Shown here: piece after piece, positions 27,952 through 36,021 of the stretch
How the letters are laid out: each line of letters starts with the position of its first letter
How positions within the stretch are numbered: the stretch's first letter is position 1
Assembly: GCA_946537885.1 (NCBI GenBank)
Contig: CAMNGC010000008.1
Coordinates: 1-64,000 of the forward strand
Direction of reading: 5' to 3'
DNA: 64,000 nt
Source: an uncultured Clostridia bacterium
GTDB lineage: Bacteria > Bacillota > Clostridia > Saccharofermentanales > Saccharofermentanaceae
The notes under the pieces: model-generated
The model's input: the letters and a program-made list of their open reading frames with translations, nothing else
What the model was told of the DNA's origin: nothing
Database searches by the model: none
Position numbers and translations under genes: made by a program

Positions 27952-28847
27952 CAGTCCCACTCTCCTATCATGCGAACCTCGGTCTCAAGCCTTACACCAT
28001 TGAGCTCATAGACCTTGTCGCTAACATAATCGATCAAACGTCTGATATCCGAAGCCGAAGCCTTGCCGCCGTTATTTACCACGAAGCCGGCATGCTTAGG
28101 CGACACCTGCGCCCCAGAATCGTCCAGAGCAAATCCCTTTAGGCCGCTCTCCTGTATAAGTGTCCCGGCAAAATAACCTGTCGGGCGCTTGAAAGTCGAC
28201 CCTGCCGAAGGCACATCCACCGGCTGAGAAGCGCATCTATTCTGCTTAAGCTCGGCTACTCTCGCGGCAACCTCTTCTTTATCCCCCTTATCAAGCCTTA
28301 TGGTAAGAGCAACGATCACCGCATCCTTCATATCATCCTGAGCGAAAATACTCTGTCGGTAGCCGAAGCCGCAGTCTGCTGCCGGAATATCCGTAAACAC
28401 GCCATCCTTATAATATGTAACCTTGACAGCTATATCCTTTATCTCACCGCCGTACGCGCCGGCATTCATATAGACCGCGCCTCCGACGCTTCCCGGGATG
28501 CCGCAGCAGAACTCAGCGCCTTTAAGCCCCTCGGATGCCGCCCGATTTCCCAAAAGGGCAAGGGATGTTCCCGCGAGAGCCGTAAGCTCCATCTGATCGC
28601 TCAGATCCTTGACGTCAATCCCGGCAAACTGTTTCCCAAGCCTTATAACCAGTCCTCTAAAGCCCTTATCGGACACCAGGATATTGGATCCCGCGCCAAG
28701 GATAAAAGTCTCAAGACCTTCCCTCTGAGCCTTTTCGATCAGCTCGACAAGCTCATCTCGAGAAGACGGCTCGGCAAACAGATCAGCCGGGCCTCCCGCT
28801 TTGAAGGTCGTATAGGGCTTTAGTATTACATTCTCTCTTATCTCCAT
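27951..28847 (-). CDS. murB: UDP-N-acetylenolpyruvoylglucosamine reductase
   Basis: 298 residues from the ATG at 28847, which shares a base with the hprK stop. FAD-binding signature: TTFKAGGPADLF, ILGAGSNILVSDKGF, GIPGSVGGAVYMNAGAYGGEI. Catalytic region: FGYRQSIF and SAGSTFKRP, with Ser as proton donor, and the glutamate-containing ETEVRMIGEW at the end. It reduces the enolpyruvyl group to form UDP-MurNAc for peptidoglycan. Type IIb by length. Confidence 0.96.
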   Translation of the reverse strand: MEIRENVILKPYTTFKAGGPADLFAEPSSRDELVELIEKAQREGLETFILGAGSNILVSDKGFRGLVIRLGKQFAGIDVKDLSDQMELTALAGTSLALLGNRAASEGLKGAEFCCGIPGSVGGAVYMNAGAYGGEIKDIAVKVTYYKDGVFTDIPAADCGFGYRQSIFAQDDMKDAVIVALTIRLDKGDKEEVAARVAELKQNRCASQPVDVPSAGSTFKRPTGYFAGTLIQESGLKGFALDDSGAQVSPKHAGFVVNNGGKASASDIRRLIDYVSDKVYELNGVRLETEVRMIGEWD

Positions 28848-29776
28848 CACTGTACATTCCCTTCCGGAAAGACTCTTGCCACCAGGTCCTTAGCCGCGTT
28901 ATAACCCATTTTCTTGACACGGTAGTTAATGGCGGCGGCCTCAACGATGATCGCCAAGTTACGGCCGGGACCTACCGGAATGGTTATGGATGGTATCTTG
29001 ATACCCAATATCTCCGTCGTCTCATCAGACAGCCCGAGACGGTCATAGGTCTTCTTCTCATCCCACATCTCAAGATTGATAACAAAATCGATCTCCTCCT
29101 GAGGCTTGACCGAAGATACACCGTAGAGTTCCTTAACATCCAGGATACCGATACCTCTGATCTCAATAAGATGTCTTATGACTTCAGGCGCGCTTCCTAC
29201 CAGCGTCGTATCCGAGATCTTACGGATCTCAACCTGATCATCGGCTATAAGTCTGTGACCTCTCTTAACGATCTCCAGAGCAGTCTCGGATTTACCGACC
29301 CCGGATTCACCCAGTATCAGAATTCCTTCACCGTTTACCTCTACGAGAACGCCGTGCATGCTTACTCGTGGCGCCAACTCCATCTTAAGATATTTAACGA
29401 GCGCGCTGCTGAATTCCGATGTGGCTTCATCCGTCCTGAAGACGGGAACGCATTTCTCCTCGGCAGCCTCCAACAGCTCCTTATGCGCTTCATGATTACG
29501 TGTGAGTATGAGCGCCGGGATCTCTTTATCGAAAAGAGCCATCAAAGACTTCTTCCTCTCCCTGGCCGTCAGGTGTTCCAGGAAGGCGTGCTCCATATTC
29601 CCCACGACCTGAATACGGTCGGGTCCGAAGTGATCATAATATCCGGCAAGCTGCAGTCCGGGCCTGGTTACATCCGCGACACAGATCCTTCTCTGGTCGA
29701 TATCGCCCGAATCATATACCGTCTCGAGATTGAAATTCTTGACGATGCTGGACAGGAAAACACTGGAAAAAGGCAT
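28847..29776 (-). CDS. hprK: HPr kinase/phosphorylase
   Basis: 309 residues from the ATG at 29776 (MPFSSVFLSS), which has GGAGG eight bases upstream. The TTG further out would overlap that site. Walker A is GESGVGKSETALEIVKRGH, followed by LIADDQVEI and the HprK signature region LIEIRGIGILDVKELYG. It phosphorylates HPr on Ser46 for carbon catabolite control, which here would be relevant to the cellodextrin genes. It is the first gene of hprK-murB-rapZ-whiA. Confidence 0.96.
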   Translation of the reverse strand: MPFSSVFLSSIVKNFNLETVYDSGDIDQRRICVADVTRPGLQLAGYYDHFGPDRIQVVGNMEHAFLEHLTARERKKSLMALFDKEIPALILTRNHEAHKELLEAAEEKCVPVFRTDEATSEFSSALVKYLKMELAPRVSMHGVLVEVNGEGILILGESGVGKSETALEIVKRGHRLIADDQVEIRKISDTTLVGSAPEVIRHLIEIRGIGILDVKELYGVSSVKPQEEIDFVINLEMWDEKKTYDRLGLSDETTEILGIKIPSITIPVGPGRNLAIIVEAAAINYRVKKMGYNAAKDLVARVFPEGNVQ

Positions 29777-29810
29777 AGAGCACCTCCGTGGCAAGTCTCA
29801 TATACTGTTT

Positions 29811-29819
29811 ATTTTAGCA
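29811..29819 (-). promoter_or_regulatory. Extended -10 promoter of the hprK operon
   Basis: TGCTAAAAT on the minus strand, about 35 bases upstream of the hprK start. The -35 region (TTAGTG at 18 bases) is weak, in keeping with an extended -10 promoter. Confidence 0.45.
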
Positions 29820-29911
29820 CAATAGACAATGCAACACTAAACCTAATCCCTGTTCAGCGTCCAAAAGTGACAGTTTTATCCATTCTCAGCAAGATCGTAG
29901 TTTAAGCATGC

Positions 29912-29947
29912 AAAAGGCCGCCCCACTCCACTGAAGTGAGACGGCCT
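29912..29947 (-). terminator. Terminator of the feo operon
   Basis: On the minus strand AGGCCG and CGGCCT close a hairpin (29915-29947) that has further pairing of TCACT with AGTGG-type bases inside, followed by TTTT (29912-29915). It lies 23 bases after the stop of the Cys-rich protein gene. Confidence 0.75.
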
Positions 29948-29969
29948 CCCGATATGACTATTCTATTAT

Positions 29970-30170
29970 TTAAGCCTTTGAAGCGGCTTTCTTGCGTTGG
30001 ATCTCCCGGCACCTGCTTGCCGCGGAACATCCGGAGCAACCTGTGCAGCCACAGCAGGAGCCGCCGGCCTTCGCGCCGTTTAACAGACTCCTGATGCCCA
30101 GGAACGATAAAACTATAACGACGGTCAATATGATTATGTCAGCTGTATGAGCAACCACCCAATCGATCAT
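29970..30170 (-). CDS. FeoB-associated Cys-rich membrane protein
   Basis: 66 residues. One membrane segment (about 9-30) is followed by a Cys cluster, SCCGCTGCSGCSAASRC (38-54), and a basic tail. This is the small protein that often follows feoB in Bacillota and is thought to assist ferrous iron transport, possibly as a metal-binding or FeoC-like partner. It lies 39 bases after feoB. Confidence 0.9.
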   Translation of the reverse strand: MIDWVVAHTADIIILTVVIVLSFLGIRSLLNGAKAGGSCCGCTGCSGCSAASRCREIQRKKAASKA

Positions 30171-30209
30171 AACAGGTTACCTCCTTTTAGAATAATATCA
30201 CGTTTGTTT

Positions 30210-32639
30210 TCAGTTTTCCTTGACTGCACCAACGTACTTCTTGGCAGGTCTGAAGAGCAGGTAGCACATTCCGGCAAGAACGAGGATCGCGAAGATCAGA
30301 CCGACTATGTGTACATTGCCCGTGAACAGGCAACCGAACTGATATACCATGAGGGATACAGCATATGCGAAAAGGCACTGATATCCGATGGCAAATAGTG
30401 TCCACTTGGCACTGTTCATCTCTCTTCTGATAGCACCGATAGCTGCAAAGCAAGGAGCGCAGAGGAGGTTGAAGATCAGGAAGGAGAAACCTGCCAGACG
30501 TGTAAGTCCCTCGAAGTCGAGAACACCGAATACACCGACAACCTCTTCCTTAGCAACAAGACCCATGACTGTAGCGATGGTTGCCTTGATATTGGCAAAA
30601 CCGATAGGAGCAAAGATCCACTTAACTGCATCACCGAACTTACCGAGAACGGAATCCTCGAGCTCGATGTCAGGATGGAAGCCGAAGCCGTCACCTGCAT
30701 TACCGAATACGGAGCCGAGCCAGATGATAATGGAAGACAGGAGGATGATAGTTCCGGCCTTCTTGATGAAGGACCAGCCTCTCTCCCACATGGATCTTAA
30801 GAGGTTACCGATCGTAGGCCAGTGATAAGCAGGAAGCTCCATTACGAAAGGAGCAGGATCGCCTGCGAACATCTTTGTCTTCTTGAGCATGATACCGGAA
30901 ATGATAACTGCGGCAACACCGATAAAGTAAGCAGAAGCGGCGAACCACCAAGGGTTGTTAAAGAGAGCTGCAGCAATAAGTGCGATGATAGGAAGCTTAG
31001 CGCCACAGGGGATAAAGGTCGTTGTCATGATCGTCATACGCCTGTCACGCTGATTCTCGATGGTTCTGGAAGCCATAACACCCGGAACGCCGCAGCCGGA
31101 GCCGATGAGCATAGGGATAAAGGACTTACCGGAAAGACCAAATCTTCTGAAGATCCTGTCGAGTACGAAAGCTACACGAGCCATGTAACCGCAGGACTCA
31201 AGGAATGCGAGGAGCAGGAAGAGCACGAGCATCTGAGGAACGAAGCCCAATACAGCGCCGACACCGCCGACGATACCGTCAACTACAAGACCGGTAACGA
31301 ACTCGCTCGCGCCGGCCTTGTCCAACAGGTCGGAAGCAACGTCGGGAACACTCTTCACGAATACTCCGTCTTCGACCTCGTCCATGCCGGGAGTCGTGAA
31401 CTCGCCTTCCTCATCAAGACCTTCGGAAGCAATGAGAGCTGCCTCGATGTCATAACCCTTTTCGATCAGATCATCAGCATAGAAGCCGTAATCCTCTTCG
31501 AAAGTAGCGAAGTCGGCAGCCTCAAAATCATCCTGGAGAGTGTCAGCGCCGATTACGTCGTCATCCTCTGCAGCAGCGTCGATAACGGCCTTGACATCAT
31601 CAGTAAATACTGCCTCGGAAGCCCAATCATCGACCATATCGTCGTACTCGGACTGGCCGATGCCCAGCAGATACCAACCGTCGCCGAAAAGGTTATCGTT
31701 CGTCCAGTCAGTTACCCATGTACCAACTGTGGTTACTGCGATGAAATATACCAGATACATTATGATAGCGAAAATAGGCAGCGCCAGGATCCTGTTCGTT
31801 ACGATCTTATCGATCTTATCTGATGTGGACAGCTTCTGCTCTGTCTTCTTCTTATAGCAACTCTTGATAATGGAAGCGATATATACATATCTCTCGTTTG
31901 TGATGATTGACTCTGCATCATCGTCGAGTTCGTCCTCGGCTGCCTTGATATCTTTCTCAATATGCTCCATTGTCTCGGAAGAGATCCCGAGCTTCTCGAT
32001 GATCTTCTCGTCTCTCTCGAAGATCTTGATAGCATACCATCTCTGCTTATCTGCATCCATGTCATGGATAGCAGCCTCTTCAATATGTGCGAGGGCATGC
32101 TCAACAGGGCCGGAGAAGCTGTGAGAAGGTACTGTCTGGGGGCCGTTTGCCGCCTCTACGGCAGCTTCTGCGGCTTCTTTGATTCCTGTTCCTTTGAGGG
32201 CGGATATTGCAACGACCTTGCAGCCAATCTGAGAGGAGAGCATCTCCAGGTCGATCTTATCACCGTTCTTTTCGACGAGATCGCTCATGTTTACTGCCAT
32301 AACGACAGGGATCCCGAGTTCTGTCAACTGTGTTGTGAGATAGAGGTTACGCTCCAGGTTCATACCGTCAACAATGTTGAGGATAACATCCGGCTTCTCG
32401 TTGATCAGGTAATTACGTGCAACAACTTCCTCAAGTGTGTAAGGAGAAAGGGAGTAGATACCGGGAAGGTCCGTGATAGTAACACCATCGTGCTTCTTAA
32501 GCTTACCCTCTTTCTTCTCTACAGTTACGCCGGGCCAGTTACCGACGAACTGATTGGAACCCGTCAAAGCGTTAAAGAGCGTTGTCTTACCGCTGTTCGG
32601 GTTACCCGCTAATGCGATTCTGATTTTCTTTTCTGCCAT
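30210..32639 (-). CDS. feoB: Ferrous iron transporter FeoB
   Basis: 809 residues. The N-terminal G domain has G1 GNPNSGKTT (11-19), G3 DLPGIYSL and NMSD (G4), followed by a helical GDI-like domain and the membrane domain with two Gate motifs (GCGVPG..., and PCFAAIGAIRREM). It moves Fe2+ into the cell, with GTP hydrolysis as switch. An unusual point is the loop after the first membrane segment (roughly 305-450), which is long and very acidic (AAAEDDDVIGADTLQDDFEA). Other FeoB proteins usually have a much shorter loop here. The gene follows feoA with a 90-base gap that contains an inverted repeat. Confidence 0.97.
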   Translation of the reverse strand: MAEKKIRIALAGNPNSGKTTLFNALTGSNQFVGNWPGVTVEKKEGKLKKHDGVTITDLPGIYSLSPYTLEEVVARNYLINEKPDVILNIVDGMNLERNLYLTTQLTELGIPVVMAVNMSDLVEKNGDKIDLEMLSSQIGCKVVAISALKGTGIKEAAEAAVEAANGPQTVPSHSFSGPVEHALAHIEEAAIHDMDADKQRWYAIKIFERDEKIIEKLGISSETMEHIEKDIKAAEDELDDDAESIITNERYVYIASIIKSCYKKKTEQKLSTSDKIDKIVTNRILALPIFAIIMYLVYFIAVTTVGTWVTDWTNDNLFGDGWYLLGIGQSEYDDMVDDWASEAVFTDDVKAVIDAAAEDDDVIGADTLQDDFEAADFATFEEDYGFYADDLIEKGYDIEAALIASEGLDEEGEFTTPGMDEVEDGVFVKSVPDVASDLLDKAGASEFVTGLVVDGIVGGVGAVLGFVPQMLVLFLLLAFLESCGYMARVAFVLDRIFRRFGLSGKSFIPMLIGSGCGVPGVMASRTIENQRDRRMTIMTTTFIPCGAKLPIIALIAAALFNNPWWFAASAYFIGVAAVIISGIMLKKTKMFAGDPAPFVMELPAYHWPTIGNLLRSMWERGWSFIKKAGTIILLSSIIIWLGSVFGNAGDGFGFHPDIELEDSVLGKFGDAVKWIFAPIGFANIKATIATVMGLVAKEEVVGVFGVLDFEGLTRLAGFSFLIFNLLCAPCFAAIGAIRREMNSAKWTLFAIGYQCLFAYAVSLMVYQFGCLFTGNVHIVGLIFAILVLAGMCYLLFRPAKKYVGAVKEN

Positions 32640-32661
32640 TTTCTTATTGTTCCTTCCATTT

Positions 32662-32682
32662 AATACTAAGTTTGTTAGTATT
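32662..32682. promoter_or_regulatory. Inverted repeat upstream of feoB
   Basis: AATACTAA-GTTTG-TTAGTATT, perfect 8-bp arms. The half site TTAGTATT recurs in the operator array upstream of feoA (33262-33269), but here the halves point outwards relative to the TTAG-N6-CTAA sites. It may be a variant operator for an internal promoter or an mRNA hairpin that tunes feoB translation. There is no T tract, so it is not a terminator. Confidence 0.4.
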
Positions 32683-32729
32683 CACGATTGATTTCTGCAG
32701 ATTTTCTGACATCGGATACTAAGCGAAAA

Positions 32730-32951
32730 TCACTCGACCTCTACCATCTCGGCATCAGCTTTACGAAGCGAGAGCTCATAGCCTCTGACCGTGATCTCGA
32801 CAGGATCTCCGAGCGGAGCCTTCTTACGAACATAGATCTCAACGCCCTTTGTGATGCCCATGTCCATAATTCTTCTCTTAACGGCACCTTCTCCGTGCAA
32901 CTTTACGACTTTGCAGGATTCTTTTACCTTTACATCTCTTAATGTCTTCAT
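32730..32951 (-). CDS. FeoA domain protein (second in operon)
   Basis: 73 residues, one SH3-like FeoA domain: LRDVKVKESCKVVKLHGEGA, RRIMDMGITKGVEIYVRKKAP and GDPVEITVRGYELSLRKADA. FeoA is a small cytosolic protein that supports FeoB. The operon has two different copies, which is frequent in Clostridia. Confidence 0.92.
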   Translation of the reverse strand: MKTLRDVKVKESCKVVKLHGEGAVKRRIMDMGITKGVEIYVRKKAPLGDPVEITVRGYELSLRKADAEMVEVE

Positions 32952-33007
32952 GTATACCTCCTTCCGGTACGCGGCGGGATACTCCGCACCTTTTATTAAC
33001 TCTTCTG

Positions 33008-33220
33008 TCAGACCATGATCTTCATGGCCATTTCTTTATTGAGCGCGATCCTGGACTCTTTAACCTTCAAGATCACGTTGCCTTCGTTGACATTAATCAG
33101 TGTCACCGTCCCGCCGGGAACGATTCCAAGATTACCGAGGTGGAGGCGTACTTCCGGCTTGCCTCCGACTCTCTTTACGATCAATTCTTCACCCATATCC
33201 GCAACCACGATAGGCATCAT
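33008..33220 (-). CDS. FeoA domain protein (first in operon)
   Basis: 70 residues: VGGKPEVRLHLGNLGIVPGG and GNVILKVKESRIALNKEMA fit the FeoA pattern. AGGAGG precedes an ATG-ATG pair. It is the first gene of the feo operon, directly downstream of the metalloregulator-type operator array at 33238-33277. Confidence 0.9.
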   Translation of the reverse strand: MMPIVVADMGEELIVKRVGGKPEVRLHLGNLGIVPGGTVTLINVNEGNVILKVKESRIALNKEMAMKIMV

Positions 33221-33237
33221 ATATGTCCTCCTTTTTC

Positions 33238-33277
33238 GGTTAGTTTTGTCTAACTTAATAGTTAGTATTACCTAACC
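33238..33277. promoter_or_regulatory. Metalloregulator-type operator array of the feo operon
   Basis: GTTAG and CTAAC alternate with starts at 33239, 33250, 33261 and 33272, exactly 11 bp apart. This gives two TTAG-N6-CTAA palindromes (33240-33253 and 33262-33275) on one face of the helix, and the outer GGTTAG and CTAACC make the whole 40 bp symmetric. A -35-like TTGAAC lies just upstream on the minus strand (33282-33287), so a bound repressor would cover the -10 region. TTAG/CTAA half sites resemble DtxR/IdeR-family operators more than Fur boxes. The regulator itself is not in the window. Confidence 0.7.
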
Positions 33278-33285
33278 GCAAGTTC

Positions 33286-33319
33286 AAAAAAATAGAAGCT
33301 TTTTCAACCGAAAAGCTTC
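33286..33319 (-). terminator. Terminator of the heavy-metal-associated protein gene, overlapping its last codons
   Basis: On the minus strand GAAGCTTTT (33311-33319) pairs with AAAAGCTTC (33295-33303), loop of seven that contains the stop codon, followed by TATTTTTTT. The T tract also overlaps the -35 region of the feo promoter, so the two units are tightly packed but separate. Confidence 0.75.
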
Positions 33320-33549
33320 CGCTTATAAGGCTCCTGATTCATGCTTACAAAAGTGTAACCGGTCTCGGCAACTGCAGCCTTGACCTTCTCCTCATCCGCA
33401 GGCTCTTCGACAACAAAAGTAGTAAGCTTTTTCGTATGAGATGATGACACTTTCTTAGCCTTAGGGTAGATCTTGCGAATAGCGTCATTAACGTGCGCCT
33501 CGCACATCCCACAAGCCATTCCTTCAATGTTTACAGATACCTTATACAT
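33304..33549 (-). CDS. Heavy-metal-associated (HMA) domain protein
   Basis: 81 residues. An HMA ferredoxin-like fold with the metal motif GMACGMC (about 10-16) and KVKAAVAETGYTF at the end. Such proteins bind Cu+ or other soft metals as chaperones. The middle (KKVSSSHTKKLTTFVVEEPADEE) is more divergent than in CopZ. It carries the same TTAG-N6-CTAA operator upstream as feo, so regulation by iron or manganese is possible. A role in iron rather than copper handling would fit that context, but it is inference. Confidence 0.85.
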   Translation of the reverse strand: MYKVSVNIEGMACGMCEAHVNDAIRKIYPKAKKVSSSHTKKLTTFVVEEPADEEKVKAAVAETGYTFVSMNQEPYKRKLFG

Positions 33550-33582
33550 AGCTTTTACCTCACAAGATCATAACAAGACCAA

Positions 33583-33596
33583 TTAGCAACCGCTAA
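33583..33596. promoter_or_regulatory. TTAG-N6-CTAA operator upstream of the HMA gene
   Basis: TTAG-CAACCG-CTAA, the same 14-bp arrangement as the two sites in the feo promoter. On the minus strand a TATAAT hexamer sits directly upstream (about 33599-33604), so the site covers the transcription start. Confidence 0.6.
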
Positions 33597-33715
33597 CATT
33601 ATATATCTTAATTTCTAAATTTCAAGAACGGTCGGAGCAAATTGTTATATTGACTGATTTTGTGGAGCAAATCCTTGATTTATATGTATTTCTGACATAC
33701 ATGTCGAGAGAGCTG

Positions 33716-33823
33716 CGGCTTTTTCCCGGTGGACTTCCCTATACACAGGGAACAGTTCCGGGAAATCCACGGCCTTTTCCCGGCGGACTTCCCTATACAC
33801 AGGGAACAGTTCCGGGAAATCCG
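33716..33823. repeat. Two tandem 54-bp palindromic repeats
   Basis: Two copies with an exact 54-bp period (33716-33769 and 33770-33823), differing at only a few bases. Each contains a 44-bp nested palindrome (33722-33765 and 33776-33819): outer arms TTTCCCGG and CCGGGAAA, inner arms TTCCCT and AGGGAA, loop ATACAC, with a 5-base internal loop. It lies between the HMA gene promoter and the end of the gamma-glutamyl operon, both on the minus strand. It may terminate or protect mRNA ends or be a REP/MITE-like family. A 63-codon frame across it, with 18-residue repeats, is probably not a gene. Confidence 0.85.
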
Positions 33824-33842
33824 GGGCGCTACTCATCTGATT

Positions 33843-35240
33843 TCATATCTCACCATAATCTCTAATCAGCTTCTCCATGCTCTCACCTGCCGCCAGGCGC
33901 TCCATCATGGTAAGGCCGGGGCATGTCCTTCCGGCGATTCGATCGTACAAAGGCTTCAGAAGCTGTTCCTCCCCGCGGCCGCGCTCACGAAGGCCGTCCG
34001 CCGCCAAATCTGTCACCTTTGTGATCAGGTCATATAGCTGATCCTGATCTACATAGCCCGGGAATTTGCGTCTGACGAACATATGCCTTAACTCCACGGC
34101 CGTATAGCCATGCCTGTAGAGGACCGTGTCGCTCTCGAGGAGCTCTTCAAGCTGCGCAAGCCGACTCTGCAAGCCAAGGTGAAAGGCTCCGACGGTCATG
34201 CTATCGGCTATGGGCTGCGTGCAGCAACTTCTGAACTCGATAGTGCCACGGTATGTCAGGTCCTCAAACTTAAATGTTCTAAGGAAATCGATGTCTCCCG
34301 CCTCAGGTGTGATACTGATCTTTTTGTATCGGCTGTCGACTCTGTCGTAATACTCCCCGTCAACGCGATCCAGCTTCAGATATTCTACAAAAGAAACAGG
34401 TTCAAAATTCACATATTTCCCATCTCGCATCACGCAATAGATAGATGTGGACAGCAAGTAACTGAGCAGCTCATCCACATTGTCAAAGCCGCACTCATAC
34501 ATTCCGATATTGTGCGGATTTATGCCGTGGGTGCTGTTCTCCCAGAACATATCTCGAACGCATATCATGTCTTCCCGTTCATCCGGGATCACGGAATTGG
34601 AAAACAGCAAAGCCTTGATCGGCTCTATCATCGAAAAGGCTTTGATAGTCCTGATAAGATCCTTATAATCCACATCCAACTGCACCTGAGATGCACTGGC
34701 AAAGGTTCCGAAGGCCGGATAATGGTGGAAATACATAGGCACCTCTTTGTATTTGGGATAGGAATGCAGGTGATGAAATAGCATGCGATATCTCTCGCTT
34801 GGCACCGGTATATTATTGTTTACATCCTTATTGGGGTTTACGCCCATGCCGGTAAGAGCATGATCATAGTCTGCGAAGAACTCCTGAAGCGCCTTATAGT
34901 ATGTCTTGAATCTGTCCGCTATCTCTAATAGATCATCTCCACAGGCAAGTGACAATTCAAGATTATTATAAGAGCAGTCATAGGATAGGGAATCTCCCGT
35001 GTCATTTACTGCCAGATAGACATCACCATTATCGTCTATTCCTTCGGCTTTCATATCAAATCTCTGCATAAACTTTCCAGTCACCTTGTGAACAACTTCG
35101 AAGTCTACTGCATCACCGCTCATGTTGACGATAGGGATCTCTATCTCGATACCGATCCTATGGCGTCTCGTCTTTTTGGTCGGCTCTATATATTTTTTAT
35201 AAAGCATCTCCCTGATATTGCTATCGTCGTAGTAAGCCAT
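33843..35240 (-). CDS. Glutamate-cysteine ligase-like enzyme, GCS2 type
   Basis: 465 residues. HRIGIEIEIPIVN (about 27-39) matches the N-terminal ExE metal site of the GCS2 (plant/actinobacterial EgtA-like) carboxylate-amine ligases. Further blocks are DNGDVYLAVNDTGDSLSYDCSYNNLELSL, MGVNPNKD and TYRGTIEFRSCCTQP. It should join the gamma-carboxyl of Glu to an amine, with ATP. The amine need not be cysteine. It is the last gene of a three-gene operon with a second, unrelated ligase and an amidotransferase. Confidence 0.78.
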   Translation of the reverse strand: MAYYDDSNIREMLYKKYIEPTKKTRRHRIGIEIEIPIVNMSGDAVDFEVVHKVTGKFMQRFDMKAEGIDDNGDVYLAVNDTGDSLSYDCSYNNLELSLACGDDLLEIADRFKTYYKALQEFFADYDHALTGMGVNPNKDVNNNIPVPSERYRMLFHHLHSYPKYKEVPMYFHHYPAFGTFASASQVQLDVDYKDLIRTIKAFSMIEPIKALLFSNSVIPDEREDMICVRDMFWENSTHGINPHNIGMYECGFDNVDELLSYLLSTSIYCVMRDGKYVNFEPVSFVEYLKLDRVDGEYYDRVDSRYKKISITPEAGDIDFLRTFKFEDLTYRGTIEFRSCCTQPIADSMTVGAFHLGLQSRLAQLEELLESDTVLYRHGYTAVELRHMFVRRKFPGYVDQDQLYDLITKVTDLAADGLRERGRGEEQLLKPLYDRIAGRTCPGLTMMERLAAGESMEKLIRDYGEI

Positions 35241-35253
35241 AACTGCCCCTCCT

Positions 35254-36021
35254 TTAGAGATAAGAATATGCTCTATACAACAGCTTGAATTTCTCTTCGT
35301 TATCTATGAATTCCTGCCCGTGCGCTTCACCGGTATGGACCCTGATACCGTTTTTGTAAGCGCACAGCGATGTGAACGGCAATTCAATCCATTCCCCGCC
35401 TGTCAGCGGTCTCGTGGCGATCATGGTCGTATTATTGTGCCGCCTCTCATAAAGCGATTTTCGATAATTTGTATGAGCGCACAGAAGCTCACCATCGTAG
35501 AATATCAGGTTCAGCTTATTCCCTGCTGCGAGTTGCGCTATGACATCCTCGTAGATCTTAAGCCTTGCCTCTTCGCCGTCATCCCCTTTGCTCTCCGCTT
35601 CATTAAGCCTGTCTAAGATATAAAGCAGGATCTTCTCGCTGTCGGTGTCGCCCTCCTGCCTTCTGACATATCTTCCAAGCTGATCACTCTCGAAAACGGT
35701 CCCGTTATGCATCAGCGTCACCCTTCTGCCGCAGACAGTCTTTCCCGAGAAGGGATGGCAGTTCACATATTCCGTATTACCGATAGTCGCATACCTTATA
35801 TGAGCCATCAGAGTCGATGCCTTCACCTGTGACTGCAATACCGCCTTAAGTACCGGGCTGTCCGATGCTCTTACTGCTTCTTTTATTATTTCTGCCTTGC
35901 GGCCTTCCAATCGAGCTATGCCCCAACCATGGGGATTATCTACACTACGGCCGTAAAAGACATTAAGAAGACCGTTGAGCCTTATGCTGTTATCTGAACT
36001 GACTGCGAATAATTCGCACAT
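35254..36021 (-). CDS. Class II glutamine amidotransferase / gamma-glutamyl amidohydrolase (EgtC-like)
   Basis: 255 residues. Cys2 follows the start Met (MCELFAVSS), the N-terminal nucleophile of class II amidotransferases. Further conserved parts are NPHGWGIA, MAHIRYAT, NCHPFSG and LMHNGTV. There is no synthase domain, as in EgtC, which hydrolyses a gamma-glutamyl amide in ergothioneine synthesis. The start is fixed by the need for Cys2 and lies 40 bases inside the end of the upstream ligase gene. Placed between two gamma-glutamyl ligases, a role in removing or moving gamma-glutamyl groups is likely. Confidence 0.85.
   Translation of the reverse strand: MCELFAVSSDNSIRLNGLLNVFYGRSVDNPHGWGIARLEGRKAEIIKEAVRASDSPVLKAVLQSQVKASTLMAHIRYATIGNTEYVNCHPFSGKTVCGRRVTLMHNGTVFESDQLGRYVRRQEGDTDSEKILLYILDRLNEAESKGDDGEEARLKIYEDVIAQLAAGNKLNLIFYDGELLCAHTNYRKSLYERRHNNTTMIATRPLTGGEWIELPFTSLCAYKNGIRVHTGEAHGQEFIDNEEKFKLLYRAYSYL

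Noticed and set aside
30822..31823. 333-codon plus-strand open frame
   Set aside because: Antisense to feoB, whose identity is certain; no family features.
33645..33836. 63-codon frame with 18-residue repeats across the tandem palindromes
   Set aside because: The repeats come from the palindromic DNA, there is no ribosome binding site at a proper distance, and its start abuts the end of the ligase gene.
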